Shown: positions 53,599 to 63,052, counted from the stretch's first letter. The stretch: DNA of 64,000 nt from an uncultured Microbacterium sp. (GCF_937927635.1 NZ_CALBRW010000042.1:24441-88440), one strand, 5' to 3'. Notes: generated by a model from the sequence alone, not told the origin. Program-made: numbers and translations.

Positions 53599-53718
53599 AT
53601 CGTTCCCTCCGACCGGCAGCCGTTCCCCTGGGATGAGTCTATGCACAGCGGCCGACACGCGACAGCCTCCGGCCGCCCCCGCCGTTCGCCCGCAGCGGAG
53701 CCGCATACGCTGGAGGGC

Positions 53719-54558
53719 ATGGACGACAGGTACGGCAGCGACGTGCTCGCGGCAGGATGGCGGGAGCGCGGCTTCGCGAAGGCGAGCGACGTGCCCGCCG
53801 TGAAGGATCTCGTCGTCGAAGTCGCCGATGACGGCTACTGCGGCGCCATCACGCGCGCGCAGGCCGGGATGGTCGAGCTGGAGGACTGGAAGGGCCGCCG
53901 GCGCAGTTTCCCGATGGGCGGCGGGTTCCTCATCGAGGGGAAGCCCGTGCGCCTCGTGGCGCCGTCGGCCGCACCGCAGGGCAAGCGCCGCACGGCATCC
54001 GGCTCCTTCGTCGTCGAGGACGACCGCGCCAAGGTGGCGCTGCCCAGCCGCATCCTGGTCGAGGGCAGGCATGACGCAGAGCTCGTCGAGAAGGTGTGGG
54101 GCGCCGACCTGCGGGTGGAGGGCGTCGTGGTGGAGTACCTGCAGGGCGTCGACCTGCTGGAGGATCTGCTCACGCAGGCGCCGCCGAGCGCCACGCGCCG
54201 TTACGGCGTGCTGGTGGACCACCTGGTGCCGGGCTCCAAGGAGACCAGGCTCGTCGAGCAGATCCTGCGCGGTCCGCACGGGAAGCATCTGAAGATCGTC
54301 GGCCATCCGTACATCGACGTCTGGCAGTGCGTGACACCGGCGGCGATGGGCATCCGCTCCTGGCCGCAGGTTCCGCGCGGCACGGAGTGGAAGGTCGGCA
54401 TCTGCCGAGCCTTCGGCTGGCCCGCCGAGGACCAGGCCGACATCGCGCGGGCCTGGCAGCGCATCCTGTCCCGCGTGACGACCTTCCGCGACCTGGAGCC
54501 GTCGCTGCTGGGTCGCGTGGAGGAGCTCATCGACTTCGTCACGGAGCCCACCGCATGA
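53719..54558 (+). CDS. DUF3097 family protein
   Basis: This 279-residue actinobacterial protein matches DUF3097 by overall pattern (PSRILVEGRHDAELVEKVWGADLRVEGVVVEYLQGVDLLEDLL, GVLVDHLVPGSKETRLVEQI). The ILVEGRHDAELVEKV and LVDHLV segments recall a Toprim-like fold, which suggests a nucleic-acid role. This is inference. The ATG at 53719 has a TGGAGGG ribosome site. The long frame upstream is a shadow of the TPM gene. Confidence 0.82.
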   Translation: MDDRYGSDVLAAGWRERGFAKASDVPAVKDLVVEVADDGYCGAITRAQAGMVELEDWKGRRRSFPMGGGFLIEGKPVRLVAPSAAPQGKRRTASGSFVVEDDRAKVALPSRILVEGRHDAELVEKVWGADLRVEGVVVEYLQGVDLLEDLLTQAPPSATRRYGVLVDHLVPGSKETRLVEQILRGPHGKHLKIVGHPYIDVWQCVTPAAMGIRSWPQVPRGTEWKVGICRAFGWPAEDQADIARAWQRILSRVTTFRDLEPSLLGRVEELIDFVTEPTA

Positions 54559-54587
54559 GCGGCCGGTCGCGCGGATATTCTGGAGGG

Positions 54588-55313
54588 ATGTCCGAACCCC
54601 TCACCTTCCGCGAAGAGCCTGTCTCGTTCGTGCGCCGCAGCGGCCGCATGTCCGAGGCGCAGGAACGCGCGTTCGAGGAGCTCGCCCCGTTCTACCTGTT
54701 CGACGTGCCGCGGTCCGTCGCCTTCACGTCTGTGCATCCGGATGCCCGGCTGGAACCGACATCCGTCTACGGGCGCACCGCGCCGCTGGTCGTCGAGATC
54801 GGCTCGGGGCAGGGCCACGCGATCGTCGCGGCGGCGTCGACCCGGCCCGATGAGGACTTCCTGGCCGTCGAGGTGTTCCGCGCGGGGCTCGCGCGCACCA
54901 TGCTGGATGCTGACAAGGCAGGCGCCCGCAACCTGCGACTCGTGGAGGCCAACGCCCCCGAGGTGCTCTCCACTCTGCTGCCGGAGGGCGCGGCATCCGA
55001 GGTCTGGATCTTCTTCCCCGACCCGTGGCACAAGAAGCGCCACACCAAGCGCCGCCTGGTGCGAGCGGGATTCCCGCAGACCGTGGCGCGGGCGATCCCC
55101 GACGGCGGACTGCTGCGGCTGGCGACCGATTGGGAGGACTACGCGCTCCAGATGCGCGAGGTGCTCGACGACGCGCCGGAGTTCGAGCGCGCGTTCGAGG
55201 GGGAGTGGGCCGACCGCTTCGACGGCCGCGTCATGACGGCGTTCGAGCGCAAGGGGATCGCCAAGGGCCGCGACATCCGCGACCTCACCTACCGTCGCGT
55301 GGCGAGGAGCTGA
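54588..55313 (+). CDS. trmB: tRNA (guanine-N7)-methyltransferase
   Basis: This 241-residue SAM-dependent enzyme makes m7G46 in tRNA. The SAM motif is VVEIGSGQGHAIV, and the substrate motif FFPDPWHKKRHTKRR is diagnostic. ATG at 54588 follows GGAGGG. The gene lies 29 bases after the DUF3097 gene in the same direction. Confidence 0.95.
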   Translation: MSEPLTFREEPVSFVRRSGRMSEAQERAFEELAPFYLFDVPRSVAFTSVHPDARLEPTSVYGRTAPLVVEIGSGQGHAIVAAASTRPDEDFLAVEVFRAGLARTMLDADKAGARNLRLVEANAPEVLSTLLPEGAASEVWIFFPDPWHKKRHTKRRLVRAGFPQTVARAIPDGGLLRLATDWEDYALQMREVLDDAPEFERAFEGEWADRFDGRVMTAFERKGIAKGRDIRDLTYRRVARS

Positions 55314-55316
55314 CGG

Positions 55317-55703
55317 ATGCTGATCGCCGGCCTCATCCTCGCCGTCCTCGCCGGGGCGTTCCACGTGTTCATCTTCGTGCTGGAGTCCGTGCGGTGGACG
55401 CAGCCCGCAACGCGTCGGATCTTCGGCGTGCGCAGTGAGGCGGATGCCGAGACCATGAAGCAGCTGGCGTTCAACCAGGGCTTCTACAACCTGTTCCTCG
55501 CGCTCGCCGCCTTCTTGGGCGTGGTGCTCGCGATCTGCGGCCTCAGCACGGCCGGTGTGACGCTCGCGCTGACAGGCACGGGCATGATGCTGGCGGCCGC
55601 ACTGGTGCTGGTGATCGCCGATCGCACCAAGCTGCGTGCGGCCGTGATGCAGGGCGCGCTGCCGCTGCTGGCGGTCGTCGCGCTGGCGCTCGGCGGGGCG
55701 TGA
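55317..55703 (+). CDS. DUF1304 membrane protein
   Basis: This 128-residue protein has four membrane helices (GLILAVLAGAFHVFIFVLESVRW ... NQGFYNLFLALAAFLGVVL). The conserved HVFIFVLES and NQGFYN motifs define DUF1304. Its function is unknown. It starts 3 bases after the trmB stop. Confidence 0.87.
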   Translation: MLIAGLILAVLAGAFHVFIFVLESVRWTQPATRRIFGVRSEADAETMKQLAFNQGFYNLFLALAAFLGVVLAICGLSTAGVTLALTGTGMMLAAALVLVIADRTKLRAAVMQGALPLLAVVALALGGA

Positions 55704-55737
55704 AGCGGCATCCGGAACTGATAGGCTCGACAGGTTC

Positions 55738-55810
55738 GCCTCCGTAGCTCAGCGGATAGAGCGCCGGTTTCCGGTACCGTAGGTCGCAGGTTCGATTCCT
55801 GTCGGGGGCA
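55738..55810 (+). tRNA. tRNA-Arg(CCG)
   Basis: A 73-nt cloverleaf. Acceptor GCCTCCG pairs with CGGGGGC, and D-arm GCTC pairs with GAGC. The anticodon loop TTCCGGT gives anticodon CCG (codon CGG), and the T-arm is GCAGG TTCGATT CCTGT (one G-T pair). The discriminator is A and no CCA is encoded. Confidence 0.93.
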
Positions 55811-55816
55811 CGAACA

Positions 55817-55847
55817 CGAGACGCCGTCCCCGATGGGCGGCGTCTCG
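55817..55847 (+). terminator. Terminator after tRNA-Arg
   Basis: Ten-base arms CGAGACGCCG/CGGCGTCTCG with a further CCC/GGG inner stem, followed by CCTTT. Confidence 0.8.
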
Positions 55848-55915
55848 CCTTTCCATCGGACTTGCCGTCGGCTGCACTCCGCGGGTCCACGGTTCCGCGA
55901 CGAAGGGGACACCGC

Positions 55916-57172
55916 GTGAGGACTCCGGGCAGACAGCACGAGCTCGTCGCGCGACATGCCCGGCTGCGCACGCCGACCGCTGCGGGGCAGCTGCTGAAGC
56001 TGATCGGCATCGCGGTGGCCGTGGTGCTGGTCAGCGGCATCGCCGTGGGCGTCGTCCTCATCGGCGGGCTCTTCACCACCGTCGCCTCGAACTCCGTGCA
56101 GATCGACGGAGGCAAGAAGCTGCCGCCGGACATCGCGGCGTACAAGGGTGGATTCGACATCCTGCTCACGGGCGTCGACACCTGCGAGCCGAAGTACGCT
56201 GCGCTCTTCGGACAGCGCTGCGAGGGCCCCGACACCGACGGCATCAACAACGACGTCACGCTGCTCATGCACGTCTCGGCCGGTCCGCGGCGGGTGACCG
56301 TGATCAGCTTTCCCCGCGACATGATGATGGCGATCCCCGCGTGCACGGATGCCGACGGCAAGACCCACGCGGCCCTGCGCAAGGCGATGCTGAACGTGGC
56401 CTACGCTCACGGCGGCGACAAGGGCGGACTGAACTGCGTGGCCAAGACCGTGTCGAGCCTGCTCGGCGGTGAGGACATCGAGTTCGCGGCGAAGGTCACC
56501 TTCGGCGGCGTGATCGAGATCACGAACGCCATCGGCGGTGTGGACGTCTGCCTGCAGACGCCGATCATCGATCGGGAGACGGGACTGAACCTGTCTGCCG
56601 GCCACCACACCGTGGAGGGGCTCCAGGCGCTGCAGTTCCTTCGAACCAGGCACGGCGTCGGCGACGGCAGCGATCTGGGGCGCATCGGCAACCAGCAGCA
56701 GTACATGTCGAGCCTGGTGCGCAAGCTGATGAGCAGCCAGGTGCTCGGCAATGTCGGCACCGTGATGAAGCTCGCCGATATCGGCCTCAGCAACGTCGAG
56801 GCGTCCACGTCGCTGGCCGACCCGGTCAAGATCGCGCAGATCGCGCTGGCTCTGAAGGATGTGCCGGTCTCGGACTTCACCTTCGTGCAGTACCCGGTGC
56901 TCGACGACCCGGAGAACGCCAATCGCGTCGTGCCGGACGAGCAGAACGCGGCCATCCTGTGGGATGCCATCACGGCGAACAAGCAGCTGCAGATCACGCA
57001 TCAGAACACCAAGTACGACGGAGTGGTCGTCAAGGAGCCCGCTCCCGGGACGAGCACGGCTCCGACGCCGGATCCCAGCGCGACGCCCGGCGAGGTCGTC
57101 GACCTGCCCTCGTCGATCAAGGGCACCTCGGCCGCGGTGCAGACCTGCTCGAACGGCCAGACCTACCGCTGA
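55916..57172 (+). CDS. LytR-CpsA-Psr (LCP) family cell-wall glycopolymer transferase
   Basis: This 418-residue protein has a cytosolic basic N-terminus, one membrane helix (about 27-54) and an extracytoplasmic LCP domain. LCP motifs are DILLTGVD, DGINNDVTLLMHV, SFPRDMMM and ALQFLRTRHGVGDGSDLGRIGNQQQ. It attaches polyprenyl-linked glycopolymers to peptidoglycan. A Thr/Pro-rich C-terminal tail ends in a cysteine-containing segment. GTG at 55916 is chosen for GAAGGGG upstream. Confidence 0.9.
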   Translation: MRTPGRQHELVARHARLRTPTAAGQLLKLIGIAVAVVLVSGIAVGVVLIGGLFTTVASNSVQIDGGKKLPPDIAAYKGGFDILLTGVDTCEPKYAALFGQRCEGPDTDGINNDVTLLMHVSAGPRRVTVISFPRDMMMAIPACTDADGKTHAALRKAMLNVAYAHGGDKGGLNCVAKTVSSLLGGEDIEFAAKVTFGGVIEITNAIGGVDVCLQTPIIDRETGLNLSAGHHTVEGLQALQFLRTRHGVGDGSDLGRIGNQQQYMSSLVRKLMSSQVLGNVGTVMKLADIGLSNVEASTSLADPVKIAQIALALKDVPVSDFTFVQYPVLDDPENANRVVPDEQNAAILWDAITANKQLQITHQNTKYDGVVVKEPAPGTSTAPTPDPSATPGEVVDLPSSIKGTSAAVQTCSNGQTYR

Positions 57173-57218
57173 CCGGGTGCAGCGCGGCGATAAGATCAAG
57201 CATCGGAAGGGGGCTGCT

Positions 57219-57434
57219 GTGAGCGAGCGATTCAAGATCGGGGATCACGTCACGTGGAACTCCGAGGCGGGCCACGTGAGCGGGCGCATCACCGAGGTGC
57301 ACACCGCCGACTTCGACTACAAGGGACACACCCATCGCGCCAGCGAGAAGGATCCGCAGTACGAGATCAAGAGCGACAAGACCGACCATGTCGCGGCGCA
57401 CAAGGGGACGGCGCTGACGCTGCTCGATGACTGA
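57219..57434 (+). CDS. HVA1/DUF2945 small protein
   Basis: This 71-residue protein matches the hypervirulence-associated Tudor-like domain family: FKIGDHVTWNSEAGHVSGRITEV, then KDPQYEIKSDKTDHVAAHKG. The function is unknown. Members are common in actinobacteria and proteobacteria. GTG at 57219 with GGAAGGGGG upstream. It overlaps the next gene by 8 bases. Confidence 0.85.
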   Translation: MSERFKIGDHVTWNSEAGHVSGRITEVHTADFDYKGHTHRASEKDPQYEIKSDKTDHVAAHKGTALTLLDD

Positions 57435-57999
57435 CAGGCGGATCCTCACCGTCGGGCACTCCACGCATCCGCTCGACGAGTTCCTCGACCTGCTGCAGGG
57501 TGCTGGTGCGGAGCTGGTCGTGGACGTGCGGCGGCTGCCGGGCTCGAGAAGATTTCCCTGGTTCGATCAGGACGCGCTGTCCCTGAGCCTGGCCGAGCAC
57601 GGCATCCGGTACCAGCGCATCGTCGAACTGACCGGCAGGCGGCCGATCCAGCACGACGTCCCCGACGACGTGGATGCGCTGTGGCACAACCGCAGCTTCC
57701 ACAACTATGCCGACTACGCCCTCGGCCAGGACTTCGCGCGTGGGCTCGATGAGCTCGTCCGCCTCGGCGGGGAGCAGCAGGTCGTCGTGATGTGCTCGGA
57801 GGCGGTCTGGTGGCGCTGCCATCGGCGCATCATCGCCGATCATCTGCTGGCCCGCGGCATACCGGTGGACCATCTCATGCCCGAGGGACGCATCACCGCC
57901 GCCGAGCTCACCCCGGGCGCGGTGGTCGGCGACGGCACCGTCGTGTACCCGGCCGGCGCTACTTCGCCGGGGCCGGATGAGCCCCGTCCGCAGCCGTGA
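57427..57999 (+). CDS. DUF488 family protein
   Basis: This 190-residue protein has the DUF488 pattern (TVGHSTHPLDEFLDLL, ELVVDVRRLPGSRRFPWF, VVMCSEAVWWRCHRRIIADHL). The CSE...CHR cysteine motif is typical. The biochemical role is not known to me. It shares a transcript with the HVA1 gene and overlaps the 3' end of the convergent SGNH hydrolase by 41 bases. Confidence 0.85.
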   Translation: MTDRRILTVGHSTHPLDEFLDLLQGAGAELVVDVRRLPGSRRFPWFDQDALSLSLAEHGIRYQRIVELTGRRPIQHDVPDDVDALWHNRSFHNYADYALGQDFARGLDELVRLGGEQQVVVMCSEAVWWRCHRRIIADHLLARGIPVDHLMPEGRITAAELTPGAVVGDGTVVYPAGATSPGPDEPRPQP

Positions 58000-58774
58000 C
58001 CGGTGCCGTGCTGAAGCGCTCCAACGCCTCGTGCACCCTCTTCGCGAGGTATTCGTGCCCGGCGTTCGTCGGATGGTCGCGGCCCGCGCCGGTGTCGATC
58101 ACCCGACGGTAGTTCTCGGGAGTGATCCAGTGCTCCTGCACGGGCGAGATGTACCACCAGTTGCGCGCGGCGGCCAGTCTCGTCAGGTCGCGGTCGATGC
58201 GCGCCGTGCCCGACTGCACGGGCAGCACCTGCGGCGCGGGTCCCAGCACGACGATGGGCACGTCGGGGAACTTCGCCGTCAGAGCGTTCCACGAGGCGGT
58301 GACGGCGGCGGGGTAAGTCGCCGCGTTCTCGCGGCGGTCGTTGATCGAGCCCTCGATGATGATCAGGTCGGGCGCGATCCCGGCATCCAGAGCCCTGATC
58401 CGCGTCGGGTAGTCCGGCCCGTCGAGACCGGGCTTCTGATAGCCGCTGCCGCGGACGCCGTCGACGACGGTGGTGCCGTGGATGAGATCGGCCAGCAGGT
58501 ACGCGTAACCGTCGGTCGGGGGAGTGGCGGCGGACCCGTACGTCCAGGAGTCGCCGAACACCAGCACGCGCGGATGCGGTGGCAGGATCAGCGGCGCCGG
58601 TGAGACTGCGCCGTGCTCGGCTGCCGCGATCGGTGCCGTCCCGACCGGCGGCATCCATGGCCGGGTGATGCCGAGCGCCACGGCGAGCACGACCGCCGTC
58701 GCGCCCGCGATCGCGAGCGCCAGGCGGCGTCGTCGGGTCGGCGCGTGCGTGGTCACTCGAGAAGAGTAGGTCAT
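57959..58774 (-). CDS. Membrane-anchored SGNH/GDSL hydrolase
   Basis: This 271-residue esterase-fold protein has an N-terminal membrane helix (about 18-36), so it acts outside the cell. Block I is VFGDSWTYG (nucleophile S76), block III is SINDRREN, and block V is DHPTNAGHEY. It may deacetylate a surface glycan or hydrolyse lipids. ATG at 58774 is preferred. The frame upstream to 58816 lacks coding character. Confidence 0.85.
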   Translation of the reverse strand: MTYSSRVTTHAPTRRRRLALAIAGATAVVLAVALGITRPWMPPVGTAPIAAAEHGAVSPAPLILPPHPRVLVFGDSWTYGSAATPPTDGYAYLLADLIHGTTVVDGVRGSGYQKPGLDGPDYPTRIRALDAGIAPDLIIIEGSINDRRENAATYPAAVTASWNALTAKFPDVPIVVLGPAPQVLPVQSGTARIDRDLTRLAAARNWWYISPVQEHWITPENYRRVIDTGAGRDHPTNAGHEYLAKRVHEALERFSTAPVTAADGAHPAPAK

Positions 58775-58820
58775 CGCGGCGGGGAAGAGAATTCGGATGC
58801 CGTCACGATCCGGCAACGCT

Positions 58821-58860
58821 CGAATCGCCCCTCGTGACTGAGGCAGGGAGGGGCGATTCG
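58821..58860. terminator. Terminator of the RpiR-SIS-ABC operon
   Basis: Arms CGAATCGCCCCTC (58821-58833) and GAGGGGCGATTCG (58848-58860) are perfect complements around a 14-base loop. It lies between the last permease stop and the SGNH hydrolase start. Confidence 0.85.
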
Positions 58861-58874
58861 GCGCACATCGGATG

Positions 58875-59783
58875 CTACTTCGACGTGCCCTGGGAGACGG
58901 AGCCCTGCAGCTGGCGCTGGAAGAGGATGTAGACGATCAGCACCGGGATGATGGTGATCATCACCGCGGCGAACATCTGCCCGAAATCCAGCGAGTAGCC
59001 CGCCGACGAGGCGTACGAGGCCATGCCCTGCGACAGCACCCAGTTGTTCTTGTCGGTGTTCAACGAGATCGGCAGCAGGAACTGGTTCCACAGGCCCAGG
59101 AAGTTCATGATCGCGACGGCGGCCATGCCGGGCTTCGCCATCGGGAGCATCACCTGGAAGAACGTGCGCCACTCGCTGGCGCCGTCCACGTAGGCCGCGT
59201 CCTGGATCTCGTACGGCAGCGACTTGAAGAACGAGAACAGGAAGAACACGGTGAACGGCAGTGCGAACGCCACGTAGGTGAGGATCAGGCCGGGCAGGGT
59301 GTTCAGCAGCCCCATGCCCTGCAGGATGAAGAACAGCGGGACGATGGCGAGGAAGATCGGGAACGTCAGCCCTGCCAGCATCAGGTAGTAGATGACCCGG
59401 CTGCCCGGGACGGAGAACCGCGCCAGCACGTACGCGCACATGGCGCCCAGCACCATCACCAGCACGAGGGAGACGCCCACGACGATGACGGTGTTCAGGA
59501 ACATCTGCCCGAAGGCGTTGTCGATCCAGGCGCTGACGTAGTTGTCGAAGTTCCAGTTCGAGGGCAGCCCGAACGGGCTGGCGAAGATCTCCTTCGTGGT
59601 CTTGAACGAGCCGATCAGCGTCCAGATCATCGGCAGGATCACGACGAGGGACCAGATGCCCATCACCACGTGCGAGACGGTGCCGACCGCCTTGTCGCCA
59701 CGGGTCGCCTTCACCCTGCGCTCGGGTACGACGGACCTCGTCCTGGGGTCGATGGTGATCGCGGCGCGCGTCTCGGTGCTCAT
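58875..59783 (-). CDS. CUT1 sugar ABC permease (MalG type)
   Basis: This 302-residue six-helix permease has the contact loop DAAYVDGASEWRTFFQVMLPMAKP and ends with FQRQLQGSVSQGTSK. ATG at 59783 overlaps the MalF-type stop (ATGA). A long upstream out-of-frame extension is rejected. No ATPase gene is present in the operon, so it probably shares a common ATPase encoded elsewhere (MsiK-like). Confidence 0.92.
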   Translation of the reverse strand: MSTETRAAITIDPRTRSVVPERRVKATRGDKAVGTVSHVVMGIWSLVVILPMIWTLIGSFKTTKEIFASPFGLPSNWNFDNYVSAWIDNAFGQMFLNTVIVVGVSLVLVMVLGAMCAYVLARFSVPGSRVIYYLMLAGLTFPIFLAIVPLFFILQGMGLLNTLPGLILTYVAFALPFTVFFLFSFFKSLPYEIQDAAYVDGASEWRTFFQVMLPMAKPGMAAVAIMNFLGLWNQFLLPISLNTDKNNWVLSQGMASYASSAGYSLDFGQMFAAVMITIIPVLIVYILFQRQLQGSVSQGTSK

Positions 59784-60802
59784 GCGCGTCCTCCTTCGTC
59801 CTTGCCGCCGACGAGGCGGAAGATGCCGATGATGAGCGCGGCGAACAGCAGCGTGATGACGGCGAGGACGACGCCCATCGCAGTCGCAAGGCCGAACTGG
59901 CCCTTCTCGAACGCCGTGCGGAACAGGTACTGGCTCATCACCAGGGTGCTGTTGCCCGGGCCGCCGGTCGAGTTCAGGCCGGCCATGTAGACGAAGGCGT
60001 CCAGTGCCATGATGCCCAGGTAGATGTAGGCGGTCTGCACGTTGTCGCGCATCTGCGGCAGCAGGATCGAGACGACGGTGCGGAACCGGCCGGCGCCGTC
60101 GATGCGGGCGGCCTCCAGGGTCTCCGCGGGGATGCCCTTGATCGCCGCGACGAACAGGATCATGTAGAACCCGACCATGCTCCACACGATCACGAAGATC
60201 GTCGCGCCCATGGCCGTGCGCTCGTCGCCCAGCCACGCGGGCTGGTCCGTGACGCCGAACAGTCCCAGGATGCCGTTCAGCAGGCCGCCCGAAGGTGTGT
60301 AGATCATGTTCCACAGGATCGCGATGACGATCGCGGGGATCACATACGGGAAGAAGGAGATCACTCGGTAGAAGCTCGAGCCCTTCAGCCCGCGGACCTG
60401 TCCCCGGCTCGGGCCGCCGACGGTGATCATGCTGGCGAAGATCAGGGCGATGACGATGGTGACCAGCGGGACGATCAGCGCGAGCACGATGTTGTTCAGC
60501 ATCGCGCGCAGGAAGATGTCGTCGTTGAACAGCTTGACGTAGTTGTCGAATCCGATGAACTGCATGTCCGGCGTGAAGCCCGTCCAATTGGTCATCGCGT
60601 AGTACACGGCCTGCACGAACGGCGAGATCACGAAGATCAGGAAGATCGCCAGGGGCAGGCCCAGGAAGACGAGCAGGAACGAGACGTAGTCGAAGGTCAG
60701 CTTTCGCCGCCCAAGGCGGGACGGCTTGCGCCGTCCCGCCTTGGCTGCAGTGACCGCGGCCGTCTCGAGCCCCGGTCCACCGCTGACGGTGGAGTAGCTC
60801 AC
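59780..60802 (-). CDS. CUT1 sugar ABC permease (MalF type)
   Basis: This 340-residue permease has a basic N-terminal tail (KAGRRKPSRLGRRKL) before the first helix. The loop is LEAARIDGAGRFRTVVSILLPQM. It overlaps the binding-protein stop by 4 bases and the MalG-type start by 4. It forms half of the membrane channel. Confidence 0.92.
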   Translation of the reverse strand: MSYSTVSGGPGLETAAVTAAKAGRRKPSRLGRRKLTFDYVSFLLVFLGLPLAIFLIFVISPFVQAVYYAMTNWTGFTPDMQFIGFDNYVKLFNDDIFLRAMLNNIVLALIVPLVTIVIALIFASMITVGGPSRGQVRGLKGSSFYRVISFFPYVIPAIVIAILWNMIYTPSGGLLNGILGLFGVTDQPAWLGDERTAMGATIFVIVWSMVGFYMILFVAAIKGIPAETLEAARIDGAGRFRTVVSILLPQMRDNVQTAYIYLGIMALDAFVYMAGLNSTGGPGNSTLVMSQYLFRTAFEKGQFGLATAMGVVLAVITLLFAALIIGIFRLVGGKDEGGRA

Positions 60803-62226
60803 TTGATCTCGATCTTCTTGACGGAACTGTCCTCGCGGATCTTGTCGACGATGCCCTGAAGCTGCTTGGTGAGGTCTGCGACCGTCATCTTGCCGTCCAG
60901 GAACGAGTTCCAGATCGGCAGCTGGTCGGAGTTCATGCCGTACAGGTTGGTCGACTTGATGGTGAAGACGTTGTCACCGGCGGCCTTCAGCATCTCGGAC
61001 TGCGACACCAGCGCGGTGGAGCCGAAGCCGTCGGCGGGGACGGTGTCCTTGACGATGGTGGGCGCCAGCTTGTTCTTGGCGAACGCGGTGGCGGACTCCT
61101 TCGAGAGCATCGTGCGCAGCAGCTCCTTGCCGCCGGCCGGGTTCTTCGCCTTCTTGGGGACGATGAACGGCTCGCCGGCCTCGGCGCGCATGGTGCCCTT
61201 CGGCGTGGTCTGGTTGCCGTCCAGGGGCAGCTCCGCGAAGCCCTTCATCGTGAAGCCGTCCTTGGTCGTCTTCTTCATCTCGTTCTCGATCCACGAGCCC
61301 GAGGGGTAGAGAAGCGCGGCCTCGTCGAGGCTCCACTGGGCCTGGGCCTGCGTGAACTGCGTGCCGGCGCCGCCGGGCTTGATGTAGCCCGCCTGGATGA
61401 TCTCGTAGAGGATCTCGAGGATGCTCTGGATCGCGGGGTGCGACCAGGCCTTCGGGTCGAGGTTCTCGAACGGGATGCGGAAGTCGTCACCGGCCTGGAT
61501 GACGGCGGAGTCCACGACCATCGTGTTGTAGTAGGTCGCAGCCTCCTTGCCCCAGAGGAAGAGGTACTTGCCCTTCGCCTTGGCCGCGGCGCCGAGAGCC
61601 TTCAGGTCCTGCCAGGAGGTCGGGACCGTCCACCCGTTCGCCTCGAACAGGCTCGAGGAGTACCAGATGCCGTAGACGGTCATGACGTAGTTCAGCGCCA
61701 CGAAGTTGCCGTCGAAGGTGCCGGGATCCTTGACGCCCGCGAACAGCGTGTCGCTGATCTTGGTGCCCTCGAGGTTGTTGGAGTCCAGCACATCGTCCAA
61801 CGTCTCGAGCTGGTCGAGAATCGTGTTCCAGCCGATCGAGTTGGCGCCGGAGTTGTCGATGAGGTCCGGCGGGTTCCCGCCGACGAAGCGGGGCTGCAGC
61901 TCCTGGGCGATCTTCGTCGACGACGAGACCTTGACGCTCACGCCGCCGAGCTTCTTGTTGGCCTCCATGATCTTCGCGGAGTTCTCGACGTAGTCGATGC
62001 CGTAGCCGCCGTCGAAGATGACCGCGTCGACCTTGGAGTTCGCCGCAACGCCGAACGGGTTGTCCGCGGTGACCTTGCCCGCCGGTGCGCCGCCGCCCGT
62101 GCTGCCGCCGCCCGGAGCCGCGCACGACGCGAGCGTCGCGCCGAACGGGATCAGGAGAGCAGCCGTGGCTGCGCCGCGCAGCAGGTTGCGACGGCTGATG
62201 GATGCTTCTTTGAGTTCCATCTTCAT
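60799..62226 (-). CDS. Sugar ABC substrate-binding lipoprotein (NgcE-like)
   Basis: This 475-residue family-1 binding protein has a twin-arginine-like SRRNLLRGAA leader and lipobox LASC (C35). The size and the ADNPFGVAANSKVDAVIFDGGYG opening resemble N-acetylglucosamine-type binding proteins of actinobacteria. Together with an RpiR regulator and a SIS isomerase, an amino-sugar ligand is reasonable but unproven. ATG at 62226 follows GGAAGG. The open frame beyond runs through the intergenic repeat. Confidence 0.9.
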   Translation of the reverse strand: MKMELKEASISRRNLLRGAATAALLIPFGATLASCAAPGGGSTGGGAPAGKVTADNPFGVAANSKVDAVIFDGGYGIDYVENSAKIMEANKKLGGVSVKVSSSTKIAQELQPRFVGGNPPDLIDNSGANSIGWNTILDQLETLDDVLDSNNLEGTKISDTLFAGVKDPGTFDGNFVALNYVMTVYGIWYSSSLFEANGWTVPTSWQDLKALGAAAKAKGKYLFLWGKEAATYYNTMVVDSAVIQAGDDFRIPFENLDPKAWSHPAIQSILEILYEIIQAGYIKPGGAGTQFTQAQAQWSLDEAALLYPSGSWIENEMKKTTKDGFTMKGFAELPLDGNQTTPKGTMRAEAGEPFIVPKKAKNPAGGKELLRTMLSKESATAFAKNKLAPTIVKDTVPADGFGSTALVSQSEMLKAAGDNVFTIKSTNLYGMNSDQLPIWNSFLDGKMTVADLTKQLQGIVDKIREDSSVKKIEIK

Positions 62227-62260
62227 ACCTTCCGTAGTGATGTGATCGGTGTTGGGTGTC

Positions 62261-62286
62261 GGGCCCTTCGGCAAGCTCAGAGACCC
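62261..62286. repeat. REP-like sequence remnant
   Basis: CCCTTCGGCAAGCTCAGAGAC (in part) resembles the dispersed actinobacterial repeat CCCTTCGACAAGCTCAGGG with two differences. It sits between the SIS gene and the binding-protein gene. Assigned from memory of the repeat, so confidence is low. Confidence 0.35.
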
Positions 62287-62299
62287 AGGAGCTGTCGAA

Positions 62300-63052
62300 T
62301 CAGGCTCCCCGCCGGATGCGGTCCGCGTAGCGGGCCTCAAGGACGGAGTTGTGCTCATCGCCGCCGGGGATGTTGGCGGAGATGTACATGGGTGGGATCT
62401 CGCCGCGCTCGGCGATCGTGCGCGCGACGCCCAGCGTCAGCAGCTGCGCGATGAACGCGGCGGTGATCGAGGAGATCGCGCCGGCTGCGGTGCCGCCGGC
62501 GAGTTCGAGCGTGGCGTCGCCGTACGGTGCGAGGTTGTCGATGACGACGTCGGCGATCTCGCTCAGGCGCTTGCCGCTGGGATGCTTGGGCTGAACCCGC
62601 TTGGTGTGCTCGAGGCTGGTCACGGCGATGACCTTGTGCCCGTGCTCCTGCGCCCACAGCGCAGTGCCGACGATCGAGCCGTTCACGCCGGAGTTCGAGG
62701 CGATCAGGAACACGTCGCCGTCGTTCACCGGGACCGTGGCCATCAGCTCGTCGACGACCCACGGCTCGCGCTCCAGCACGGCGCCGAGCACGTCGACATC
62801 GCGGTCGCCGTGCAGGACGATGTCGCGCAGCGCGAACTTGTTGGTGGGGATCAGGCCGCCCGCGCGACCGGCGATCTCCATGGCGAACGCCTCGGAGTGC
62901 CCGGTGCCGAACGCCTGCAGCACGCCGCCGTCGTCGAGCGCCTGCACCATCAGCGCGATGGCGGGATCCAGGTCGCCGGCCTCGGCGGAGGCGGCGAGGC
63001 GGTCCAGCCGGGTGGTGGCCTCGCGAAGCAGGTCGGTCGGAGTGGCGCTCAT
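62300..63052 (-). CDS. SIS-domain sugar-phosphate isomerase-like protein
   Basis: This 250-residue single SIS-domain protein has the phosphosugar motifs FGTGHSEAFAMEIAGRAGG and IASNSGVNGSIVG. It probably isomerises or binds a phosphorylated amino sugar. ATG at 63052 overlaps the RpiR stop by 4 bases, so regulator and enzyme are cotranslated. Confidence 0.88.
   Translation of the reverse strand: MSATPTDLLREATTRLDRLAASAEAGDLDPAIALMVQALDDGGVLQAFGTGHSEAFAMEIAGRAGGLIPTNKFALRDIVLHGDRDVDVLGAVLEREPWVVDELMATVPVNDGDVFLIASNSGVNGSIVGTALWAQEHGHKVIAVTSLEHTKRVQPKHPSGKRLSEIADVVIDNLAPYGDATLELAGGTAAGAISSITAAFIAQLLTLGVARTIAERGEIPPMYISANIPGGDEHNSVLEARYADRIRRGA

Noticed and set aside
55738..55810. tRNA as integration site for a mobile island
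   Set aside because: No integrase gene or repeated 3' tRNA fragment is visible downstream, and the following genes are ordinary.
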